Source: Lentinula raphanica (Eukaryota > Basidiomycota > Agaricomycetes > Agaricales > Omphalotaceae). From it: a stretch of 64,000 nucleotides of DNA. Positions 10,981 through 22,364 of the stretch are shown here, piece by piece. Below the pieces are notes generated by a model. It saw only the letters and a program-made list of their open reading frames with translations. It was not told the origin of the DNA and did no database searches. Every line of letters begins with the position of its first letter. Positions within the stretch are counted from its first letter, which is position 1. The stretch is from assembly GCA_027919835.1 (NCBI GenBank), contig JANVFP010000002.1:434001-498000 (forward strand), in the 5' to 3' direction. A program made the position numbers and the translations under genes.

Positions 10981-12295
10981 AGATAGGTAAGAATGTAGCT
11001 ATATACAACTACATATTTCTAAACAATAAAAACATATATGATATGAGGAAGAGGAAGAAAGGTGAAGGAAAAATACGCAGATCAAGTTTAGATCTGTGTA
11101 GATAAAAGTCAGTACAATGTAGAAGCTTATCAGACATGATCAAAGTGCACTGAGACACCAAAAACTCAGAATCTAACAAAGGAAACAACTCCTGGAGTGT
11201 TTAATCTCCTTAGATCTATTTGGATGTGCTTTGGTATCTGTTCATTGTCTTGATGGTGAAAAATGCGAACTTTCATACCAGATTCCTGTATCTGAGACAC
11301 CTCTGGAAGGCCTGTAGTCTATACAGATAGAGGAATGTGCTGGATAGTGAAATCAGAGCTTAGAAAGAGCTAGGGAACATGCAGGCAACCTCACCCAGGT
11401 CAGAGATGGTGGGGGAAGGAAAGGAAGAATGGGAGATCAAAAATTGATGTTTCAACTTGCTTTTACAGACCTCTGCTCAGACCTCTGGTCCCTGTAACAG
11501 TCACATCAATTTAAAACAGCTTCATAATCAATTGCCTGATGCATATGAAAATAAGATCATGTACAGCTATGAGCTGATGATTCAGATACCCTATAAGTGC
11601 TCAAAATGTGTGAAATATATTCAGAAATTCAGGTGATGAGTCTAGGTATGGTGCTAAATGATATAGAAGCTCTGGGAATGAAATAACACACAAGTGTTTT
11701 GAGTGTGCATTTTAAAATGAGGATTGCAGAAGAACTATTAGATCAAATGCCTTCAAAATTATTTGCATCTTGAAGAGGACATCGAATTATATATTTTTAT
11801 TCAAGACATCTATATATTTGGTTCAGGAATGCTTTGTGTAGAATAGAAAATATTTCAAAAGCTTTATTAAAGCATTCTGAAAAACTATGAATAACTCAAC
11901 ACAGAGTAAGTATCATCATAAAATTATAGTGAACAACTTGTAGAGAAAATAGAATTCTGTATGTATACACAATATAGTGGCAAGAGCACTTGAGGGGCAG
12001 TCAGCAATTAAGTGTATTCATGTATACATTAGGTATGATGAAGGTAAAGATCTTCATACCTGTTGTGATGAATAGTACACTATAATTACTGAGAGATGAT
12101 CTGTTGTTTGCAGAGTCCTGTAAAAAGACTCCCTAGTATCTTTAAAATTCACCTTCATGTTGATCAATTAAAGTGCATAGAATGAAAATCAGAGGCGAGG
12201 TTGAACATCACAGAACTAAAAACACAAAAAAATGGGGCTTCTAATTGTCTTGAATCATTGTTAGTATTAGTAATTTGTTTAACAGAACAGATTCT
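10981..12295. other. AT-rich sequence with no recognisable gene
   Basis: No convincing ORF, tRNA or terminal repeat seen. It starts directly after the LTR end and begins the AT-rich repeat island. Confidence 0.5.
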
Positions 12296-12545
12296 TACGC
12301 ACGTTGTTCTTGTTGTCCTAATTGTCTTTATATGATTTCTTCATTGTCTTCATATGATTCTTTCATTGTCTTTATATTGTCATCATTTTTGTTTCTGTTT
12401 TTATTGTATTATCATCCATGCTGTTCTCATATTGTAATCCTCGTCATCTTCATATTTTATTCTTCGTCATCTTCAAATTGTTGTTTTAAATCTTTTCATA
12501 TTGTTGCTTTCATTGTTCTCATTGTTTTCATTTCATAATTCACAT
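12296..12545 (+). repeat. Pyrimidine-rich degenerate tandem repeat (TTCATTGTCTTCATAT-like)
   Basis: Many diverged copies of TTCATTGTC and TCTTCATAT words in a T-rich strand. The 87-aa open frame across it is only a low-complexity translation of this repeat. Confidence 0.6.
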
Positions 12546-12904
12546 CTTTTGATCCTCATTTTTTTGTCTGCTGCATTCTTGCATTGTGTTTAATAGTCTC
12601 TAATAGTATTTATGATTTCTTTGAAGTTGCAGCAGAAGGTTGAGATCAAAATAAAGATGAGATAAAAAGGAATTAACTATCAATCTAATATTAGCTTGAA
12701 CTCATAGAAACAAATTATTGAATCACTTTTTATGCTCTGTTTTGTACAAATTGTAGGTGAATCTTAATGATAGTTTGAACAAATGTGGTACAAAATGAAA
12801 AGCAAGTCAAGTGTACAATTAGAATCATCCTGAAACAGTAAAAGATACTCTTCAAATTTCAAAAACAGAACAATTGAAGCAATGGGTGATCTCAAATAGT
12901 CAGC

Positions 12905-14342
12905 TGAAACTGTAAGAACTTCACAAAGTAAACTGAGAAGTTTCTATATATGCTTTGCAAAATAACAGAAGTAATTTTCCAAGCTTAAAAAATTCTTCCG
13001 AGCAGGCCAGTAGGGCTTCGAGGGGTGCTCAGCTATTTATTATATCTATTAATATTTGATAGTTATTTATTATTTAATAGATATCACATCAAATATAAAA
13101 AAATTCCTTGGAACAAAATCTTTCTTTAAAATTAGAAATTTTGTTTGAACATTTACAAAATCAAAAATTATAATTGAAATATTAAATTTCTACATTCACT
13201 ACAATATATTTAAAAGTAGATAAATTATTAAAATCATTGAATCAAATAGAAAGTCAATTGAAAGCCTATATATATTGCTGAAAAAGAAATATTATAAAAA
13301 GAGCAAGTTTTAACACATATTTTTGTTCAACTGGATTTTTATAATTTAAACAAACAAAAACTTTGGTGAAAAACTATAGTTTTTTTGGTGTTGAAATATA
13401 TTTTAAATTGAAAAATTTCTATTGTATTATTGGAAAAAACAAAAACCTCATAGAAAGTAAAAAATCCAGATTTGCTGAAAACTTTGAATTGAATTGAATT
13501 TCCCTTTTCAGTAACTTTGAAACTCAGATTTTCTACAAAATTTTCATATGTTACCAAATGAAGTTTGAAATATCCAAATTCAGCATACATTTCTATGCTA
13601 TTGATTTTATAGATTTCCTATTCAAATTTGCCTCATGCAAAAGTTATTGATTTAGATTGGTCAAAATGTATGCAAAAATTTTTTATATCTACATAGATTT
13701 TTTTCTTATATGAATATATAATTTCAATACACTTTTTGAATGATAAAAATGTGAATTGAACTGTTAACTTTTGGATCTTATTTTACTTATGTAGCAAACT
13801 GAGATTTTCTTCTTAGTTTCAAACTTGAAAAAATATTTCTTGAATTATCTGCTATCAAAAAAAAATTCTGCTCATTGAAATTTATTTTAATTTTAGTGTA
13901 TATATTATAATAAATCTACTTTGTGAAGCTGTGCTGCACTTTGCAAAGTGACTACGTTTTCGGCATTTATAAAATCAGATAAATTAGGGTTACATCATTA
14001 CATGCTGTACTTTGCAAAGTGATTACATTTACAACAATCATGAATTCAGGTAAATTAGGGTTATATCATTATATCATCACCTTTTTTTTGAGCTTTTGCC
14101 TTTAAATAAAAAAATATATAATATGATATTATTGATTTTGAAATGCTAAAATTTACAGAGAAATCTAGAAATAGCTGCAGTGATGTACTGATTACCTCAG
14201 GCAGATCAAAATTGCTTAAAAAGGAAATTGATCTAAAAATAGAATTTGAATTTATCAGATAATAAAAATCTAAAAGAAATCATTAAAAATACTTAAAAAA
14301 CTCAGGGTTGCTTTATTGGCCCTGAAAATGCAAAATAACAAA
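12905..14342. repeat. Left arm of a large imperfect inverted repeat
   Basis: Segments 12905-13075 and 13905-14342 match, in reverse complement, 15580-15755 and 15207-15560. The stretch 13090-13900 has no partner and looks like an insertion into this arm. The inner edge carries CAGGGTTGCTTTATTGGCCC, matching its partner with one difference. A shorter internal tandem duplication (two copies with TTTGCAAAGTGA and AAATTAGGGTTA words) lies at about 13930-14070. Confidence 0.75.
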
Positions 14343-14599
14343 AAAAATATATGACAAATTGTCATTTACATAGAACCCTCTTAAATTTTAAAACATCATA
14401 ACATAGCCAGTTCCACAGGCTATATATTTGAGTTCTCCAAATTATATTTAAAGTATTATAATATAAACAATACCCTGACACAATATAGGACCCACACAGA
14501 AATTATTGAGTGTGCTATTAATGAATTTTGATTCAAAAACATCAAATAAGTGCCCAAAACTGATTGTTATAAATATGTTATTGTATAACAATGTTCCAT

Positions 14600-15010
14600 T
14601 GAAGGTGTGTTATATTTACTGATGAAGTGTCATGAGTGTAAAAGTATAATGAGTGATAACACTACTCCAAGGTTTTAAGTGTGTTATATTCATTGATGAA
14701 GTGTGTTGAGTATAACATGCAGTAATACTGTTCTGAGTTTTTTTTTCATTATTAAGTGTGTTAAATATAATATACATAAGCACTATTTTAAGTTTTTTTT
14801 TCATTATTCAGTATATAAAGTGTATTAAATATAATACACATGAATCTTGTTTCAAGATTTTTCATTGTTAAATATGTTGAATATATTGAGTATAATATAA
14901 CACACATGAACACTGTTCCAAGGCTTCTTTATTGTTAAGTTATTATGTGTATTAAGTATAACACACATGAACACTGTTCTGAAGTTTTTTATTGTCCAGT
15001 GTAACTGTTG
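14600..15010. repeat. Degenerate tandem repeats in the loop of the inverted repeat
   Basis: About six units of roughly 60-85 bp, each with AAGTGTGTTAAATATAA, ACACATGAACACTGTTC and a T-run ending ATTGTT. They fill the middle of the 865-bp loop between the palindrome arms. Confidence 0.65.
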
Positions 15011-15206
15011 CATTGTTGAGTATATTAAATATAATGAACATTGAGTATAGTAAATATATTGAATAATATAAACTATCTGAGTGTTTGAAAGTGCTAAATG
15101 TGCTGAAAATACCCTATAAAATTATAAATCATCTATGCATAATGCCTGATGGTTCTGGTATAATTTGAAGTGATGAGATTTTTTACACTTGTTGCATATT
15201 TCTTTT

Positions 15207-15755
15207 ATTTTGCATTTTCAGGGCCAACAAAGCAACCCTGATTTTTTTGAGTATTTTTAATGATTTTTACAGATTTTCTGCTACCTAGTAAAATTAATTT
15301 CTATTTTTAAATCAATTTCCTTTTTAAGAAATTTTGATCTGTATAAAGTAACCAGTACATCACTGCAGCTATTTATGGATTTCTCTGTAATTTTTAGCAT
15401 TTCAAAATCAATAATGTCATATTATATTTTTACATTCAAAAAGGCAAGAAGTCAAAAAAGAATGTAATAATGTAATGATGTAATTTTAATTTATATAATT
15501 TCATGATTGTTATAAATGTAATCACTTTGCGAAGTGCAGCACAGCTTTGCAAAGTAAATTAATTATAATATATTTATTAGATAATAAAAAAATTATTAAA
15601 TATTGATAAATATAATAAATGGCTGAACACCCCCCAGAGCCTTATTGACCTGTTCAGAAAAGTTTTTTAAGCTTACAAAGTCACTCCTGTTACTTTGTAA
15701 AGCATATATGAAAATTTTTCAGTTTACTTTGTGAAGTTCTTACAGTTTCAACTGT
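15207..15755. repeat. Right arm of the large imperfect inverted repeat
   Basis: Reverse complement of the left arm, with the same inner edge (GCATTTTCAGGGCC). The plus strand retains decayed coding for an SPVTL...SVYFVKFLQFQL peptide near 15690-15755, related to the SDYF...FLQLQ repeat seen again at 20786-21067 and 24346-24430. Confidence 0.75.
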
Positions 15756-16000
15756 TCATTGATTCTTCTAAAAGATCTGTCCATCAAATGGGAGGGATAT
15801 ACTAGGAAGAAGCAAGTATCTCAGTTGCAAGGTTTAAACAGTAATTATTTTGGAAAGGACCTAGAAGGTGCACTCAGGTATTGGGAAGTAGCTTGGTTAT
15901 AGAAAATTGGTTTCCAGTGATTTTTTGATTGGGTGTCAAGACTGATTCTGATCAGGAAGTGTGGATTTTGTTCATTGCTTTGGACAAGGTCAGATATTAT

Positions 16001-16787
16001 ACTTGAAAATAGAGATGCTCACGAGTGGCAAGTGTTGACAAGTACTCGTGAGTTTATTCGTACTCGTGACTCGCGAGTCGAGTGTTTTATTTATACAAGT
16101 GTACTTGTGGCACGAGTGTATACTCGAGTCATGATTATCAAATTGTATTGACAAGTACTCGTGCAATTTATTCGCGAGTATTCTCCTGTACTCGTGAGTA
16201 TTTCTACTATTAGCCCTGCACATGACTTTTCTCAGTGGCTATGTGCCTATTATAAATTTTTGTGTTAGAGTCACAGCCACTGCCTATTATAATTATTAGG
16301 AGAAAAGGAGTAATATAGTCTAACATATGTCATATGTAAGAAAATGTGAATGGTGAAGTGGTTAAAGGCGCCGACTCTGGAGTAAGGTCAAGGCCTTCCT
16401 TTAACTTCCTTCAGAGTTCAAATCCCCCTCATGGCAACTTTGCATAATAGTAAATCTGTATATTGTTCTTGCTTTAAAGTATTTTAATATATGTTTCGGT
16501 AAGGTATATTTATTAAAAGCAATGAAAATTACTAAAGTAATGAGTTTTAAAACACTCGAGTGTATTTTTCAATACTCGAGTCTTTCCTCTATATACTCGA
16601 GTAGACACTCGAGTCACAATTTGAATAATTTACCTTGAATATTCGTGGCACTCGCACTCGAGTGTCTGTTACTTGGAAACACTCGAGTATAGACTCGAGT
16701 CACAGTTGCTGATTTTGAGTGACGAATATTCATGTCACAAGTGGCAAGTACACTCGAGTGTGCACTTGTGAGCACCTCTACTTGAAA
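16001..16787. mobile_element. hAT-like MITE with 8-bp target-site duplication
   Basis: A 771-bp element (16009-16779) is flanked by identical ACTTGAAA octamers (16001-16008 and 16780-16787), the duplication length of hAT transposons. Ends are imperfect inverted repeats: AGAGATGCTCAC at the left and, reverse complemented, AGAGGTGCTCAC at the right. The subterminal parts are packed with ACTCGAGT palindromes (about nine) and ACTCGTGAGT or ACTCGCGAGT variants. No transposase is encoded, so the element is non-autonomous. Confidence 0.85.
16343..16437 (+). other. tRNA-like sequence (A box and B box) inside the MITE, probably a pseudogene or SINE head
   Basis: TGGTGAAGTGGTTAAAGGC matches a pol III A box and D arm, and GTTCAAATCCC about 60 bases later matches a B box. 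The spacing suits a class II tRNA with a long variable arm. The acceptor strands do not pair and the T stem is poor, so a functional tRNA is unlikely. Confidence 0.4.
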
Positions 16788-17796
16788 AGGTTTGTAGGTT
16801 TGAAGCAAGTAGAATCTGGTTAGCATGTAGATCATCTTCTTTTATGATTAGATTCATAGGCAGTCTATGAGTCTTTTCCACTTTTTTTGATTTTTCTGAT
16901 CAGTACAAAGGTGTACCCAACAAATACTGATCTTCCTCTGATGCCAAAGAGTTGTTGATACACTGCAGCTGTGAATTGTTGAGCACAGTGCCTTTCAGTA
17001 AAATCAATTGAACCTACCCAGTTTTCAATATTTTTAGCATTTCGAAGCTGCTCATCATCACTATTACAGTGTTCATTGGTAGAGGAAACTGAGGAACCAT
17101 TTGAAGATGTTACCTTAAGTTTTTAAGATTTCTTTATAATCCAAATGCAGCTGCTGAGAGTTGTTTGTTTGAACATTTGTAAGTGAGGATGTAGACTGTT
17201 ATAAGTCAAACTCTGATCAAATACTTGTACTGTTTTCACAAATTTTATTTTCAATGACAGTGAGCAGTAAATAAAAAATATATATATATACAGGTTAGAA
17301 ACTCAAAGTAAATGTTCAGTATGCATGGATTAAATGCAGTCAACATCAAGGTATATACTTAGGATCTTCAAAGATAAGCAATATATGCATAGGTGCTGCA
17401 GTGTACATCAGTAGCAGCTTGTATTCATTATTGAAAAAAAGGAAAAAACACAGATTCTTATTCCATTCTCATTTTGTGATTGTTCCATCCTTGTTTTGCA
17501 GTTGTTCTCCTTGTTATGCACTGAAAAAAGCTAAGCGACAGTATTTCAGCATTTTCAAGTCTACTAGTTCAAGTTCAAATTTCAGAGAGGCTCAGAGAAT
17601 CAATTGGCAAGGAAAAGGCATACTAGAGATCTCATGAAAGCATCTGATGAAATCTATGTTGTCAGTACAAGTTGATGGGTGAAGATGACAAATTTTGAGC
17701 TCTTTGCATTTGCATTGTCTTCAATATGTTGCACAAATGCTGTGAGTGATTCCTCATCCCTCTCATTGTTGGCTCTTGTGAGGAGAGCTACATCTT
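16788..17796. other. AT-rich sequence with no recognisable gene
   Basis: Only short, low-complexity open frames. No terminal repeats found. Confidence 0.5.
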
Positions 17797-17945
17797 ATGA
17801 GGCAATTTGAATACGCAGGAGTGAGTATATATAAGAAAGCTAAACGAGGCAAAGCTGTTGTGTAAAGGTAAGCCCATAAGAAGAGCAATGAGGCAATTTG
17901 AATGCACAGGGGTGAGTGTGTATAAGGACATTGAGCGAGATATAG
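17797..17945 (+). repeat. Two direct repeats with a 91-bp period
   Basis: ATGAGGCAATTTGAATACGC at 17797 recurs as ATGAGGCAATTTGAATGCAC at 17888, and the similarity continues through GTGAGT.T.TATAAG and GAG for about 55 bp. This is a diverged tandem duplication. Confidence 0.65.
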
Positions 17946-18154
17946 TGTGAGGAAATTTTAGATTACACACAAAAAATACCAGTTGACAGCTGCATTATTG
18001 TGTCTCCAACTCACTCACCGAGCTCTATCCATCACATAATATTCCCTACAGTCCTGAAGATGATCCCAGAGGCCTTATTGTATGAAGGAATTGGAAACGA
18101 GATTAAAGAAAGAGCATTGAATGAAGAGAAGAGTGATGGGAATAAGTAAAGTTT

Positions 18155-18518
18155 AGAGGTTCAGTTTAATGAACCACAAATAAATCTGTTTCAATAAATT
18201 ACAGTTTATTGATTTAAATCAGTCTATGCATGGACCAAGTCAAACCAGATTCAAATCAATTTAAATCCCATTTAATCAAATTTATCACTCATTTATCAGG
18301 TATATTTTAAGGAAAACTTTGAGCTCAATATATGCTTAAAAAATAAGTGTATAATATACAAATGATCATGCAACAAAACTTAATTGCTGAGATGATATAT
18401 CAATTATAATTCTCATTGTTTTCTTATATAAAATGTAATTTATAGTAATTTAAATTAATTTAAACCTGGCTTAAATCAATCTATGCATAGACTGATTTAA
18501 ATTGTAAATTGAACCTCT
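18155..18518. mobile_element. Foldback/MITE-like element, 364 bp
   Basis: Ends AGAGGTTCAGTTTA and, at the right in reverse complement, AGAGGTTCAATTTA (13 of 14 identical). A second internal inverted pair (TTTAAATCAGTCTATGCAT and its complement) strengthens the foldback. There is no obvious target duplication and no coding sequence. Confidence 0.65.
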
Positions 18519-19411
18519 GTGTCAATGAACTGATTGAAATTTATTTTTTTGTGATTTATCAAAGATTCAATTCATGATTTATTCATTTTTAGAAAATTAA
18601 ATTAAATTAAATTAAACTCTTAAACTCTAGAACTTTGAATAAGCTAAACTCTATCAGAGTGATTTTGTCATGAGATTCATGACAGTTGGCAGTAATAGAG
18701 ACAGTCATAGAGAGATGGCAACTAATGCTCACTTGGCATACACAGCTGCTGCTACATCACTTAGCTCTGATGTTCTTTTTAAATTTACAAGCTGAATGTT
18801 TGAGTTTGCAACTCATCACTCATCATTTTTAAGCAATTTAACTGCATAACAATCATCTGGTAAATGTTGAGTACATTGGTACTGCTACAGTAGTGTATCA
18901 ACATTAGCTATGTGAGTAATTATCTTGCAGATTATTTCAGAATCACTTGAAGTGTGTTATTGCAAAGGGCCTCAGGTTTGTAGTCATACTGAGCCAAAAT
19001 GTTGACCAATCTCTAATCTACTTTGCTGACATTACTGTTCCATTGACTTTTAGACAGATATCAAGATTTCATATTGTAAGATTGTCATCCCAAAAACAAA
19101 GAAGACACTTTAGATATGATCCTGAAGCCTTTGGCATTGTGACTGATGAGTAGGCTGCAATATCTGCAGCTGAAAACTTTATAAATCATCCATATGAGAA
19201 AGTTATTCCAAACTTTTCCAAGAATGGAGCAGAAATAAGGAGAAGCACAGAAGGATCAAACATAGATTGAGCTATTGCTTATTGAGTCAACAATGTATTT
19301 CAAATCTGAACTGTGAAAAACAAAACCATAAAAGTTCAGAACTATATTATTGATTCGAATAAGCTGTTAACATTTAAATGATATGCTTAAATTGAGATGC
19401 ATTGACATTAC
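18519..19411. other. AT-rich sequence with no recognisable gene
   Basis: Nothing beyond short chance ORFs. Confidence 0.5.
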
Positions 19412-19635
19412 CATCAGCAAAATCACCCTGTCTCTGGAGACTCCAGGGACACCCCCCAAATCCTGAGCAACCTCAGAGTAATAAAAGTGCTTTAGAGTCT
19501 CTAGGCATCTCTGGGCATCTTTGAAGATCTCTGAGGGTGCCAAAATTTCTCTGAGAGAGTTGAAAGAGATAAAATCTCTCCAGGATTTGGGGGGTGTCCC
19601 TGGAGTCTCCAGAGACAGGTGTGATTTTCCTGATG
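19412..19635. mobile_element. MITE, CATCAG family, copy A
   Basis: 224 bp with inverted repeats of about 54 bp per end. They start CATCAG and include an identical 39-bp core whose landmarks are CCTGTCTCTGGAGACTCC and GGGACACCCCCCAAATCCTG. The interior has no coding capacity. The near-identity of the two ends implies fairly recent activity compared with copy B. Confidence 0.85.
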
Positions 19636-20460
19636 ACTCATATTTATGTTCTAATATCTGGTCTCACTTTACTAATAGGTTTAGTTCAATCTTGTTCTGT
19701 TGCAAGTTAATTTTGTTTTTTGATAGTGCTGAAAGTTTGTTCAGAGAAAAAGATTATTTGAAAATATATCAAAATACTTGCCTTTATTTGGATAAATCAC
19801 TTGAAAATCTATGAATTTGAGTGAGATAATGCTTCTTATTTCGAGAGGTTGTCTTGAGGCTATACTTTTTGCAAAGGTTCAGCAAGTTTAGAGCAGATAA
19901 CTGTGTGCTATGCCCAAACATTCAGTAAGAAGTGTGATTGCTTCTGAAGAGAAGACAGTACAAATCTATAAGTTCTTCATATCCAGAGCCATTCAATGTA
20001 GGAAGTTGTATACTCTTATTTGATTCATGAAAGAGAATCATATTGCAACTATGCAAGTCTGATTAGAACAGGAAATATATAGAGAGGGTGACTGATCACC
20101 ATTTAATCTGAGTTGAGTCGCTCGCAGACCAAAAAGTTAAAAACAAAATGATGACCTTGAACTCCAAAAAATTTGTACTCTGCTACATAAATTCAATTTG
20201 AAAGTTCAAATCTTCATAAATCTTATTTTATTCAATATGAAACACAAAATTTTGTTTTATTTACTGAGAGTAACGAAGACCCTTGAACAATTATTCAAAG
20301 TTTGTCAGATTTCTTTTCGAAGATCAAGAAATTAATGTTCAGTAGACCAAATCTGCCTGTGATTTGATATGTGAGTGATAAAAGAACACCTTCAATTGCT
20401 ACACAATTATATTAGTTACTCTTTACCTTCAACTTGTGCATAGAATTTTTTTCAGTGTTT

Positions 20461-20721
20461 CATCAGGAAAAATATCTTCATCTTTAGAGTCCCCAGAGAT
20501 ACCCCCCAATTTCTAAGCTGCCTAAAGATTTTTGTGAGCTTTTAAAGATCAAAAAGCATCCTAGAGATCCTGAAAGATCCTGAAAGTATCTGCAAGCATC
20601 TGAAAGCACCTAGAGAATTTTTAGAAGCCTCAAAGAACTCAAATACTCTAGGTGCTCTGAGACTACCTAGGAATTGGGGGTATCTCTGAGGACTCTAGAG
20701 ATGAGAATATTTTTTCTGATG
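20461..20721. mobile_element. MITE, CATCAG family, copy B
   Basis: 261 bp, same family as copy A: both ends start CATCAG and carry AGAGTCCCCAGAGATACCCC-type inverted repeats, here more diverged between the two ends. The interior is non-coding, with short GATC/CTAGAG words. Confidence 0.8.
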
Positions 20722-20785
20722 TTTGCCCCATGAATATATTTTAGAGTTTAAGTCTAAACGGTTACTGCCAGGCAGTGAAGCAAAA

Positions 20786-21180
20786 TCATGTCAAAATTTG
20801 CTTGTTGCTTTTCAAATGTAGTTCTTGGAGTTTTTGCGACTTCTTTTTTTGTTCACCTCTTTCTAATTTAACTTCTACTGCCACAATGAAGAGACAACAT
20901 GAAATCTCCTCTGCTTTAGGACTTTTAACAAGGCTTCCCAAATGCTCAAGGTTCTCCCAAATCAGCTGAAGCTGTAAAAACTCCATGAAGTAGTCTGATA
21001 AGTCTACACCTGATGTGCCTGAGGTAGCCAATACTTCATTGTAGCTATTTTTGATTTCCTCTGTCATGTTTTAGCACTTCAAAATTAATAATATCATTTT
21101 ATATTTTTTTCTGTTTAAAAATAGCATAATTCAAAAAAGAAATCAATGACATAATGATTTAACCCTAATTCTATATTATA
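20786..21180 (-). pseudogene. Remnant of the SDYF...FLQLQ coding repeat
   Basis: A 93-codon open frame (21067-20786) on the minus strand reads TSGTSGVDLSDYFMEFLQLQ, then IWENLEHLGSLVKSPKAEE, and a basic tail. The flanking sequence (CACTTCAAAATTAATAAT and neighbours) matches both arms of the palindrome at 12905-15755. It is a third copy of the same repeat and keeps the longest open frame. The family is unknown to me. Confidence 0.5.
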
Positions 21181-22360
21181 AAGCTGCTCAGTTCCCGATG
21201 CTTATTTAATAACGAAGATGATTACAAATCATTTTGGGCGCTTTTTTTCTCAGCTCAGCACTCATTTCTTGGGCTTTTCTATCCAACTAAAGAATTGCTG
21301 TGATTTATTGCAGCACACTGTAGCAAGAAGACTCAATCCCTTCTTGATATCATAACATTTGGTTTATAATTCATAATCTGATTACTTCTTCTGTTTTTAG
21401 TTTGTGGTATTTCAACAGTCAAGTTTCAACTCTCTAATTTTGAACACAATCTTTTTATTTGTTCAAACTTCATGTTCATTTGGTTTCTGGATTAGACCTT
21501 ATTAGCTGACTGATTGATATATTTTAACCCCAAAAATACCATAATAAGCTGCTCCACCAGTCAATTTCTATAAAAACACTGGGGTAAGTTTAATCAGGTA
21601 TTTGTTTTGATTATTTGAATTGTTATTTCACTAATAAAGTCTGTTTATAAAATTTCAATAAATTTTATTTCATACCCTACAACTCTTGACTGCTCAGAGA
21701 GATAGGAATAAAGAACTGCAAAGTTATTTTTACTCAATGTGAGTATTTTAGAATAGGTGCAAAAATTCTAGGTGAATTCAACTTTTAATTTTGCTGATAA
21801 GATATTTTCAATCTCTTTTGAATTTCAACGAATATATTAAGATCTTGATAATGAAGGGGCAATCATTGGAGACAATGATGCTGGAAGTCAAAATCAAATT
21901 AAAATGAAAATAATATGAAAAAAAACCTAATTGCTAATTTGAAACTCAAATATATTTATATCATCAAGAAAAATAGCTATAGAAGTGTCATTGTAGAAAA
22001 GAGGGATAAATGGGTCATAGATAGGGTGCAAAAGTTGATCTACTTCACCAAGAAAAGAAGTCATTTGACCTTCAAACAGAATGAAGTGCAATGGATTATG
22101 GAGTTAACTCAGTCAAGAAATTGGGAGTTAAAAATTAAGAACTACTTTTGTACTTTTGACATCAAGTTTTTCAAAACTTCAGAAAGACAAGAACATTAGC
22201 AAATTGCAGAATCAAAAATTGAGAAATGAGGAATCAAGACATTGAAGAATGGAGAAGTTTTTAGGGTTTGAAAAGTCAGGACTCAGGAGATCAAGAAATT
22301 GGGAGTAGCCTCAGAGAGGTCAAGGAATTGAGAGCAGGAAGGTCAAGGAATTGGGAGAGA
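21181..22360. other. AT-rich sequence with no recognisable gene
   Basis: A 94-codon lysine-rich open frame at 21915-22199 has no recognisable domain and is probably chance. Short GGGAG/TCAAGAAATTGG direct repeats occur near 22270-22370. Confidence 0.45.
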
Positions 22361-22364
22361 GTGG

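Noticed and set aside
12275..12538. 87-codon hydrophobic ORF that looks like a membrane protein
   Set aside because: It only translates a degenerate TTCATTGTC/CTTCATAT tandem repeat.
13975..14065. TTAGGG words in the palindrome arm as possible telomeric sequence
   Set aside because: Only two isolated copies inside AAATTAGGGTTA of a tandem duplication, with no TTAGGG array.
14303..15245. Loop with CAGGG...CCCTG ends as a stand-alone TIR transposon
   Set aside because: The inverted similarity continues outward past these ends, and no target duplication separates them, so they are the inner edges of the palindrome arms.
21915..22199. 94-codon lysine-rich ORF
   Set aside because: The composition follows the AT-rich background, with no domain, no homologous copy in the window and no gene-like context.
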